Source of the DNA: Thermofilaceae archaeon
Lineage (GTDB): Archaea; Thermoproteota; Thermoprotei; Thermofilales; Thermofilaceae
Assembly (NCBI GenBank): GCA_025057995.1
Contig: JANXEW010000002.1
Span: 124,001-188,000 of the forward strand
Reading direction: 5' to 3'
DNA: 64,000 nucleotides
Shown: positions 56,181 through 64,000 of the stretch, in pieces
Numbering within the stretch: position 1 is the stretch's first letter
How the letters are laid out: each line of letters starts with the position of its first letter
Program-made: the position numbers and the translations under genes
The notes under the pieces: model-generated
Told to the model about the DNA's origin: nothing
Seen by the model: only the letters and a program-made list of their open reading frames with translations
Databases searched by the model: none

Positions 56181-56976
56181 TAGCGTGGGTAAGCCCATTC
56201 TCTCAGTGAAAATTGGTGTCGTAGTCTAGAGTTTGAAGAACTAGGGTTTATGAAACAATTCTTAGGAATACATCTGAGCTAGTAAGCTACTTGAGTAGTA
56301 TCTTACCAGGATTTGGTGAGAAATTAAATAATCGTATACATAATGCCATTATATTAGGAAAATAGTAATGTTTTGAAACACTATAAGCTCATAGTTTTAA
56401 TATATCTTTAAAATTCTATTTAAAAAGTCTTACTAAAGTGAATGATTTAATGAACTTTATAAGTAAGGGTTTTCCAATGAAGATTGAACTCGATCGTACG
56501 CTACGAAAATGATATGTTTACTATCAATTCGAAACACAAATTGAAATTTTTACCTTTCAAGTAAAATATTTTTATATTAAACTTTAGCCTATACTGCAAT
56601 ACGCTGGTGCTATAAAATTCGATCTCAGTTGAGTTTCAGGTGAGTTTCAGCAACAACGAGGAATAGTTAAGCTGTGTTTTTAATATGGTCTAGGTATTTA
56701 ATTCACATATCCTAAATGAAGAAACTTCGTGTGACGATAGTTTTTAATACTGTATTAAAGGATACGGCTCACCTGTGCTCTAGTAACCTAACCAATACTT
56801 AGTTGAGTAACTTGCAGGCTAAAACGTAGAAGAGTTCGAACCCATCCCGAGTAATCTATGGTAACTGATCCTTTGAGAGTCGAAGGAAAAGGAAGATGTC
56901 ACTGTACTGGTACGGTAGAGTAAACATTTCTTATATGAGGCAAAGTATTTGAAACCCCCTTTATCAACGTATCAAG

Positions 56977-57261
56977 ATGACGCGGGATCAAGCAATAGGA
57001 GCAGCTTTAATGGTTGGTTCTCTAGCTGGCATCGCGATCTACGGCTGGCTCCTTCTTACCTTCACTACCGTTATCCTCCAGCTTACTGCATTCGTTGCAG
57101 TGGCTGGGGTTTTGGGAATTCTAGCTTGGATAGGCTACACTTTAGCTACGACGCCACCGCCGAAACCGATAGAGGAAATAGAGAAGGAGATAGAAGAAGA
57201 ACTTAAGAAGCTAGAAGAAGAAGCTAAAAAAGAGTCTTCAAGTAACGTTCAGGAGACGTAA
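56977..57261 (+). CDS. Small membrane protein: two hydrophobic segments plus charged cytosolic tail
   Basis: 94 aa; MTRDQAIGAALMVGSLAGIAIYGWLLLTFTTVILQLTAFVAVAGVLGILAWIGY then E/K-rich EEIEKEIEEELKKLEEEAKKE; 2 nt before the next ORF. Confidence 0.8.
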   Translation: MTRDQAIGAALMVGSLAGIAIYGWLLLTFTTVILQLTAFVAVAGVLGILAWIGYTLATTPPPKPIEEIEKEIEEELKKLEEEAKKESSSNVQET

Positions 57262-57263
57262 AA

Positions 57264-58940
57264 ATGAACTTCTATGAAAAAACGTTATTTTTCCTTTTCG
57301 CTGCTCTAGTTGGAGCTACAGTAGCGCTAGCCCAGCCAAGGCTCACAGTCGCAACAGACTCCAGCTTCTACGAGCCGGGAAGTAAGGTAACTGTGAGAAT
57401 TAGTGGTCCTCCGCAAGCCCCCCTAGGGCTAGAGGTCAGAGGTCCGAAAGGCGAGTTAGTTGTTCTACGGCAGCTCACTTTGGACGCTAGAGGAGTTGCG
57501 ATTTTCGCTTTTACCCTTGACCCCCAATGTAGAGAGGGGATCTACACGATTTACGTGGCTACGCCGGGCGCAGCTGCCAGCACAACCTTTGAGGTTGTCA
57601 CACGACCTTCGCCGATAATACTCATAGCCCCACCCGGTCAAGCCCTCATCGGGAAACAGGTTAACGTTCTCTGCTTCATATATCCGGGACTGCAAGTCAA
57701 GGTATCCGCCTATTCTAGGCAACATGGAGGAGATTGGATGCCCTTAGGCGAATACGAATCAAATTCCAGCGGATGGCTCATAATATATCTCACCCCGGCT
57801 AGCGAAGGAACCTACGAATTAAAAGTGGAGTTCCCCGGCACGCATGAGTACGGTCCAGCCTCAGCTATTGCAAGATTTAAAGCCGTTAAAACTGCGCCCG
57901 ACTGGAAGGTTGAAGCCCCACCAGTAAAATGGCTTGGGGAAACGCTTACCATCACTTGTGAAGGTTACGACGCTGTTATAGCTAGGACTATAGCTGGAGA
58001 GAAAACCTTCAAGTGTGGCGCTAAAGTGAAACTAGACACGCCAGGTCCATGGCTCTTCTATCCAGCTAAAGGCGATACGATGGGAACGCCTAGCATTATG
58101 ATGGTGAAAGCTAAGCTCAATACAACAGTGAAAGCTCCAACCGAAGTCGGTGTTAATGAACCTTTCTCGCTAGTGGCTAGCTTTACGCCGCCAGCGCCGG
58201 CTGTACGGGTTAACTTCGTGGACGCTGAAGGAACTGTTTTAGCAACAACGTTTTCAAAAGTAAACGGCACCGCTTTTGCACGAGCTTCAATAAGAAAGGC
58301 CGGCGAATACACTGTTAAAGCGATTCCACTTCCAACAAGTGTTTTCGAAATGGGTGAGTCTACTCCAGCGACTATCCGTGTGCTAGGTGAGAAACTACAC
58401 GTACAGTTAGTCGTTCTCGATGCTGCTGGAAGAAGGTTATACAACTCAGTTGTCGAAGTCTCAGGGGCGAGGTTTGACGCCCCTATGGGTGTAACAGATT
58501 TCACGGTTCGAGTAGGTGTGTACGATGTGAAAGTCTACTGGCGCGGCCTCCTAGTGTACGCATCAAGATTGACGTTGGAAGAACATAACGTAACGATCAA
58601 GGTTCCCCTTTATGACTTGAAAATCACAGTAGTCGACTTCCTAGGTAGACCAGCTGTAGGAGAGTTGGTAGAGCTCTACAATAACACTGAAAGGTTGGCG
58701 GTGGGCTCAGCGGGCGAGAACGGGCAACTCACCTTTATTAGAGTGCCAGTAGGAGCTTATACAGTTAAAGCTGGCGATGCCTCAAAAACGATCTCCGTAC
58801 CCGAGGATAGCGAAGTTAAACTCGTCCTCCCCCCTCCCTCCTGGCTGATTATTCTTGTAGTTTTTGTCATAGTACTTGTTATAATTATCCTAACAGCTCG
58901 TTTACATGCAAAAGTAACAATACGAAGGATCAAAAGTTAA
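57264..58940 (+). CDS. Secreted multi-domain Ig/macroglobulin-like surface protein with C-terminal TM anchor
   Basis: 558 aa; signal peptide-like N-term; RLTVATDSSFYEPGSKVTVRISGPPQAPLGLEVRGPKGELVVLRQLTLDARGVAIFAFTL...; C-term WLIILVVFVIVLVIIILTARLHAKVTIRRIKS. Confidence 0.85.
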   Translation: MNFYEKTLFFLFAALVGATVALAQPRLTVATDSSFYEPGSKVTVRISGPPQAPLGLEVRGPKGELVVLRQLTLDARGVAIFAFTLDPQCREGIYTIYVATPGAAASTTFEVVTRPSPIILIAPPGQALIGKQVNVLCFIYPGLQVKVSAYSRQHGGDWMPLGEYESNSSGWLIIYLTPASEGTYELKVEFPGTHEYGPASAIARFKAVKTAPDWKVEAPPVKWLGETLTITCEGYDAVIARTIAGEKTFKCGAKVKLDTPGPWLFYPAKGDTMGTPSIMMVKAKLNTTVKAPTEVGVNEPFSLVASFTPPAPAVRVNFVDAEGTVLATTFSKVNGTAFARASIRKAGEYTVKAIPLPTSVFEMGESTPATIRVLGEKLHVQLVVLDAAGRRLYNSVVEVSGARFDAPMGVTDFTVRVGVYDVKVYWRGLLVYASRLTLEEHNVTIKVPLYDLKITVVDFLGRPAVGELVELYNNTERLAVGSAGENGQLTFIRVPVGAYTVKAGDASKTISVPEDSEVKLVLPPPSWLIILVVFVIVLVIIILTARLHAKVTIRRIKS

Positions 58941-58953
58941 AAAATTATTTCTC

Positions 58954-60162
58954 TTAATTAGCTCGCTTTCTAGCCTTAAGAACGTAGCCTCCAGCAAACC
59001 CTGCTACAAGGCCTAACACTAGTAGGATTACAGCTATCGTAGTTGCAGTATTAGCTTGAGAAACAGCGCTAGTTAGCTGGCGTTCTAGTTCGGCGTTCTG
59101 AGATCTCAACAGCTGGTTCTCTGCTGTAAACCGTTCAATCTCCCTACGCGCAGCCGAGAGAGCATCCTCCGACTCTTTTAAGTCCCGCCTTAACTTCGTG
59201 TTCTCTCCCTCAAGCAAATCAACCAACCCCTCTAGCTCCTTAATTCTACTCAAAGTTGCGTTCAACTTACCTTCCGCTTCGCTCAGTTTACTGCTCAAAC
59301 CTTCTACCCTTTCCTCGAGTTGAATAGTATCGAGAAGTCTTCTAACCGCTAGAAGGATTTTAGAAACTAAGTCTATACTTTCAAGAGAATCGTCTACGTA
59401 ACTCGGGGAGACTTCACTTAAAGTATCGTCGGTTAGATCGAGCAATGCTAGAACTAGGCTGTCACTAGTAGAGTTCCTTAGCTTGTTCGAGAACCCTCGT
59501 AAAGCGTCGACGGAGCGCTCAAAAGCTAGCCTGATCAACTGATTCGTCCTACTTAAGGCACTTGAAGCCAAGCTGTTTGCAGCGTTAAAATCACCGGCGG
59601 CATACTTGGCTTCCCCCTCCCGCAGAGTAGCGTTGATTTCAGCGATGCCTCTTGAAACATCTAGAATGACACTTTCAAGACCGAGAGGCTGTAGTGACGA
59701 ATTCAAGCTTAAGAACACTCGAAGCAGTAGTTGAAGTCTACTCTTTGCACTGCTCAATGCGGCAGCGGCTGCAGTCTCTGGAGTTGGACCTGGGGGCGGA
59801 GAAGGAGGTGGAGCGGGGGCACCCGCTTCTACTTCAAAAGTAGTTGAGGTAGACTCACCGCCACCAGCAACATAGACCTTGTACGTACCGGTTCTACCTT
59901 GAGACGGTATGGTGAAACTAAAGGAAGCTTTCCCAACAGAGTCCGTAGTCACCTGCTTAACAGCGATAAGAGCATCAGTTGGATCGGTCACCTGAACCCC
60001 ATATACGGTGTTAGGTCTACCCTGAATCGATAAAGTAACGGTCTCACCGAGACGGTACGTTCCCTTGTCGGTCGAAACACTTAACGGGCTAGAGGCCGCT
60101 ACTAGAAACAGGATTGCTGCAGCCATAAAGACAAGGCTTATTGCACGCTTAGCCCTCATCAA
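58954..60162 (-). CDS. Secreted protein: N-terminal beta-sandwich-like domain, long coiled coil, C-terminal TM anchor
   Basis: 402 aa; LSVSTDKGTYRLGETVTLSIQGRPNTVYGVQVTDPTDALIAVKQV...; coiled coil LSEAEGKLNATLSRIKELEGLVDLLEGENTKLRRDLKESEDALSAARREIE; TM TTIAVILLVLGLVAGFAGGYVLKARKRAN. Confidence 0.85.
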   Translation of the reverse strand: MMRAKRAISLVFMAAAILFLVAASSPLSVSTDKGTYRLGETVTLSIQGRPNTVYGVQVTDPTDALIAVKQVTTDSVGKASFSFTIPSQGRTGTYKVYVAGGGESTSTTFEVEAGAPAPPPSPPPGPTPETAAAAALSSAKSRLQLLLRVFLSLNSSLQPLGLESVILDVSRGIAEINATLREGEAKYAAGDFNAANSLASSALSRTNQLIRLAFERSVDALRGFSNKLRNSTSDSLVLALLDLTDDTLSEVSPSYVDDSLESIDLVSKILLAVRRLLDTIQLEERVEGLSSKLSEAEGKLNATLSRIKELEGLVDLLEGENTKLRRDLKESEDALSAARREIERFTAENQLLRSQNAELERQLTSAVSQANTATTIAVILLVLGLVAGFAGGYVLKARKRAN

Positions 60163-60262
60163 CCAGCATCAAGTCTCTACAGTATTTAAGTAGTGCGGTA
60201 GGTCAGTTAAAGATAATAAAAAACTATTTAAAGATAATAAAAGCAAAAAATTTTCTATCTTT

Positions 60263-60715
60263 CTATTTTTTCTGTTTTCTTACTGCTACAATAGCGGCAG
60301 CCGTTAGAACAAATAGAGTTACAGCAGTTAACAAGAGCGGAGATAGATCCTTGACAGCTTCACCGCCCACAAGTGAGGTAACCCTAAAGCTAGCCGGTGT
60401 TGCGGGCGCACCGCTGGTCTCACAGGAGACATAAACGAGATAGGTACCAAAGCCAGCTGTAGAAGGTATCTGCCACGACGTACTCCCCGTACCAGTCGGC
60501 GTTAAGGTAATCTCCCTAGCTAAGACAACGTTATTAAAGGGATCCCGAATTTCGATACCACACTTTTCTCCTGAAGCACCTCCCCCTATAGAGATGGTTA
60601 CAATACCGCCTGGAGTAAGAGTAGCTGGAGTCACTGTAACCGTTGGCTGAGCCAATCCGAGCAAAACGACGAACATCGCCGCCGTTAAAAGTAATTTAGC
60701 CTTCATCCCCCTCAC
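60263..60715 (-). CDS. Short secreted single-domain paralog with C-terminal TM
   Basis: 150 aa; PTVTVTPATLTPGGIVTISIGGGASGEKCGIEIRDPFNNVVLAREITLTPTGTGSTSWQIPSTAGFGTYLVYVSC; TM LLLTAVTLFVLTAAAIVAVRKQKK. Confidence 0.82.
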   Translation of the reverse strand: MRGMKAKLLLTAAMFVVLLGLAQPTVTVTPATLTPGGIVTISIGGGASGEKCGIEIRDPFNNVVLAREITLTPTGTGSTSWQIPSTAGFGTYLVYVSCETSGAPATPASFRVTSLVGGEAVKDLSPLLLTAVTLFVLTAAAIVAVRKQKK

Positions 60716-61167
60716 CCTGTTACAGTTATAGAAGTTGTTCTAGCCGGTGCTAATGGAGTCCAGGCAGCACCCTTTTCAGATGGAAAACCGTTCCACACGT
60801 AAACTTCGATTCCGTACGTGCCGATAGGATCTGTGAGCCTGATCCCTATACCTCCACCAAAGCTTTTTGTTTCACCAGCAGATATTTTAGTCCTCGTCAT
60901 CAAAAGCCCTAACATGCTGGGACCATGCCATAAAGTAATAATTTGCAGATAATCGAGAGGAAACTGGGCATAATAGTATGCTGCGGGAGCTGATACTTCC
61001 GTCTCAATCACTGCTATCTCTCCCCGTCTAAAGGAAGTTTTAGGAACTCCGGTGTAGTCCTTTGTTTCAACCTTAGTGATTGTTAACGGGTAAGTCGCTT
61101 GTGTTAATGTTAACAGTGGTATCAGGGTTAATACTAAGATAAAAGCTGGTTTTTTCACTTCTTTCAT
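60712..61167 (-). CDS. Short secreted beta protein, signal peptide but no C-terminal anchor
   Basis: 151 aa; FILVLTLIPLLTLTQA signal; 4-nt stop/start overlap with the downstream gene (60712-60715). Confidence 0.78.
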   Translation of the reverse strand: MKEVKKPAFILVLTLIPLLTLTQATYPLTITKVETKDYTGVPKTSFRRGEIAVIETEVSAPAAYYYAQFPLDYLQIITLWHGPSMLGLLMTRTKISAGETKSFGGGIGIRLTDPIGTYGIEVYVWNGFPSEKGAAWTPLAPARTTSITVTG

Positions 61168-62133
61168 CGTTAAACTATAGGCTAAGCCTTATAAAAGATT
61201 ATCCTTTCTCTAAAAACTAGAATTTCTGTAGTAAGCGTGATACAAAATACTAAGAGTCGAAACGTTGGAGTGATTTAATGTCAGCATGACAAGTATTATT
61301 ATAACTTCCTCCGCTGACCCTAAGTTCAATAAGTTGATAGAATATTTTCAAAGTTGAAAGTTGTAGACTCAAATATTAGAACAAAGGTTGGAAGGGTAAC
61401 TGGATGAGCCCTTAAGTACTAATTTTTAAAGTAAAAGGTTAAATGAAAAGAAAAATCCTACGATGCTACTTATAATTGTCACATATTTTTTAGCTCATAT
61501 TCGTTAGATTAATCCCAAAGTAGGTAGTCTGTAACTTAAAAATTATCGTAGTAACTGTAGGTATCTTTATCTGCGAAAGTAGCCCTAGAGAGTGAAATAT
61601 GATGGAAGAACTTTTGATAAGAATAAGTTATAAAATTTATTATTTTTCGTTAGCTCTTTCAGAGTCATAATGAAACTTTCTGAATAGCTGTCAGACGACA
61701 CATGTTTGATATGTTAAATTTTCACTAGAAAAGGGGTGTTCTTTATAATACTTTAAGAGGCAGAACTCGCACATGTTTCAAGGATTTTAGATCTTGGTCT
61801 ATTTACTTTACGAGGTCTCAGCCAAAGGAGTCAACGCCATCGGCTAATTCTAAAATTGTTGATCAATCTTTATTATCAAAACTCTAAACTTCGGTAAAAC
61901 ATGAATAGATTATGTTAATATGGAATTATGTTAACTAAGACAAAACTCTTAAGACGATAGCGATCGGTGTACTTTTACTAAATATGAGATTGTAAATACC
62001 ATCTCTCTTAGTGCTTTCAGGTAAAAGTTGGGGAAAGAAGTGACTAGCGCCGTGCATCTCCTTGCTTATGATCTGTGAAAAGTGATGACTTCTTTATTCC
62101 TGCAGCCTTTTGTTCGATTGAATTTTTTAAAGC

Positions 62134-62607
62134 TTGTCACTAAGGAGCAGTGGTGGTACTTTGAAAACTAGTGGTAGGTCTCGTGTCCTTTTTTCCTTGT
62201 ACGTGACTAGTTTAATTCTTTCTTCAGTTTGGGTTTTACGCGAATATAGACTCGTAACGCTAGGGTACGAGGTTCTCTGGGCCGGTGCTTCATCGGTAAA
62301 TCCACTTTATGATAGCTTTCTTAACCCTCTTGTTTTTCTCGATTGTAAACTCGAGGGGGATAGCATTGTCATGCGTATTTTAAGGACGTATTCGCAACCG
62401 GGTAGAGAAAACGTCACAATTTTCATAAAGCTTCAACTATTTAACGGCGAGACCGTGAAGATGGGAGCGTGGAAAAATGTTGCGTTGGGTGAAATAATCC
62501 AGTTATCATTTCCACTGGATTTCAACGCTGGGCAAGTGATTAGCTATAGAGTTGAGATTTACTTGGAAGAGAAGCTTGTGTTAGCAGAGGAGAAGCTACT
62601 ATGGTAG
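62134..62607 (+). CDS. Hypothetical protein with one N-terminal TM
   Basis: 157 aa; RVLFSLYVTSLILSSVWVLREYRLVTLGYEVLWAG; stop overlaps the next start; start codon uncertain. Confidence 0.65.
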   Translation: MSLRSSGGTLKTSGRSRVLFSLYVTSLILSSVWVLREYRLVTLGYEVLWAGASSVNPLYDSFLNPLVFLDCKLEGDSIVMRILRTYSQPGRENVTIFIKLQLFNGETVKMGAWKNVALGEIIQLSFPLDFNAGQVISYRVEIYLEEKLVLAEEKLLW

Positions 62608-64000
62608 GTGCTATCAAAAAAGTATCGGTTAAGTCCTTAATGAGTTGTTTTACAAACCTACTTTTCCTTTTCTCGCTTGGGTTCTCGGCCCTTTTAATGT
62701 GGGTATCTCTTTTGTCGATCCGAGGCTTTGCCTGTCCAGTCTTTGAAGGGAAGTTAGTTTCTAAAACTATCTTCGTGCCGCTGGGTTTAGCCGGGGCTAT
62801 TGTATGGTCTTTCGCGTTATTCACCGCTTCTATAGGCTTAAAGCGGTCCATCGGCTTGCTTCTAGTGATCGCTGCTCCTTTAGCTCTGTTCGTTTCGCTC
62901 TGGGTTGATAACCCTTTACCTCTCATAATTGCGACGTTTGCGCTCCTCGCATGTTGGCTGAGTATCCACCCTAGTTATCTTACCACCGCTCTCTTAGTTG
63001 GGATTTGTGTTATAGAATCCCTGGTTATAACATACTTAATGTTTCGGGCGATAGGTTTACCAACACCTCTATCTGCTGCATTGCCGTTTCATTTCTCTCT
63101 CTACTGTTTTGTAGCCCCAATTTTACCGCCTATTGTTATGCTATCCTTCTTCTCTCTCTTTCTACTCCCGTTACTGAGAGGGATGCCACAGAAATCTAGT
63201 TCTCTCCGCTTTGAGTCTAAAGCGACTACTCTTTTTTCACTATTAGTGAGTTTTATGCTTTGGCTTGTGCTCTACTCTCCTAGCCTGAACCCGGGCCCGA
63301 GACTAGTTGGTGTCGACTCAAGGATACGTTATTACCCTCATGCAATGATACTACTTGAGGAAGGACCTTCAGCTGTACTACGCATCGGTTACGATAGGCC
63401 TCTCTCTTATACAATCCTTCTATGGCTTGCAAGTTGGCTGGGACCTTTCGAAGCTGTGAAATTGCTCCCTCTTCTCTCACTATTATTCTATGTAGTTTCA
63501 TGTTATATCGCCGCTAAGGAGCTTTGGGGTAAGCATGTCGCTAGTCTAGCATCGTTGCTAGCCCCCTTCACGTACACGGCCACGGCTGGGCTTTATGGAG
63601 GTCTCTTTAACAACTGGTTCTCCCTATCATTAGCTTTGCTTGCAAGCGCAGCTCTCGCAAAATGGCAGAAAACCGGAAAGATTTTGTGGTCAATTATCTA
63701 CCTGTTTCTGCTAGCATCGTCTGTAGCTTCCCACGTTTACATGGGAGTTGTGACCTCCTTTGTTTTCACTGTCACACTGTTACTACAGCTCGTGAGAGGT
63801 CCCAAGCGCTCCAGGATCGCCTCGCTACTGTTAATCCAGCTTGTTCTCTTTACAATTGGGGTCAACTTTGCTGATAAGATCATCGAGAGCACCGGACAGC
63901 GCTTGCTACCTTCAAAGATAGTGCAGGATCTTGTTAACGCATGGTTAAGGACATCAGCTAAACGCCCTCTCTTCTCAGCGGTTTGGTGGGATGACTTCAG
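62601..64000 (+). CDS. Large polytopic membrane protein, candidate GT-C-type glycosyltransferase, truncated by window edge
   Basis: Open from ATG 62601 to the window end without a stop (about 466 codons), absent from the ORF track; MVGAIKKVSVKSLMSCFTNLLFLFSLGF...VGVDSRIRYYPHAMILLEEGPSAVLRIGYDRPLSYTILLWLASWLG... Confidence 0.8.
   Translation, partial: MVGAIKKVSVKSLMSCFTNLLFLFSLGFSALLMWVSLLSIRGFACPVFEGKLVSKTIFVPLGLAGAIVWSFALFTASIGLKRSIGLLLVIAAPLALFVSLWVDNPLPLIIATFALLACWLSIHPSYLTTALLVGICVIESLVITYLMFRAIGLPTPLSAALPFHFSLYCFVAPILPPIVMLSFFSLFLLPLLRGMPQKSSSLRFESKATTLFSLLVSFMLWLVLYSPSLNPGPRLVGVDSRIRYYPHAMILLEEGPSAVLRIGYDRPLSYTILLWLASWLGPFEAVKLLPLLSLLFYVVSCYIAAKELWGKHVASLASLLAPFTYTATAGLYGGLFNNWFSLSLALLASAALAKWQKTGKILWSIIYLFLLASSVASHVYMGVVTSFVFTVTLLLQLVRGPKRSRIASLLLIQLVLFTIGVNFADKIIESTGQRLLPSKIVQDLVNAWLRTSAKRPLFSAVWWDDF

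Noticed and set aside
56631-56650. Short tandem repeat gagtttcag/gt/gagtttcag
   Set aside because: Only two 9-nt copies in an AT-rich spacer; too short to support a functional call and not a CRISPR repeat.
56824-56850. GTTCGAACC resembling a tRNA T-loop
   Set aside because: Flanking bases do not form a 5-bp T-stem and no acceptor or anticodon stem fits around it.

Overview
The window is archaeal and looks like a thermophilic Thermoproteota-type genome: split RpoA'/RpoA'' with an intact RpoB, an RpoD carrying ferredoxin-like cysteines, CDC48, FEN1, Cbf5, Taw3, Memo and type 2 IPP isomerase. It opens inside a PEP synthase gene. Next comes a transcription/translation block (rpoH-rpoB-rpoA1-rpoA2-L30e-NusA-like-S12-rpoD-L18e-L13-S9), then an inverted rpoN, Taw3, biotin carboxylase, THEP1 NTPase, DUF371, PCMT, L14e, Cbf5, an intron-containing tRNA-Ser, S13-S4-S11, enolase, sugar-nucleotide genes, pyrophosphatase, CDC48, FEN1, CcdA, radical SAM, SerRS, IPP isomerase, Memo, S2, a fused thymidylate synthase, a complete oligopeptide ABC transporter, GalE, GalU and SpeE. 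From about 54.8 kb to the end the character changes. There are decayed genes (a frameshifted ThiF/E1-like gene and a second unidentified remnant), AT-rich spacers, a convergent cluster of membrane-anchored secreted proteins sharing a beta-sandwich-like domain, and a large polytopic membrane protein running off the window. No CRISPR array or transposon was recognised. The points most worth following up are the surface-protein module, the E1-like pseudogene, the MtrA-like/ThyA fusion, and a near-identical DNA tract in the two CDC48 Walker A regions. All family assignments come from motif recognition only; no database search was run.
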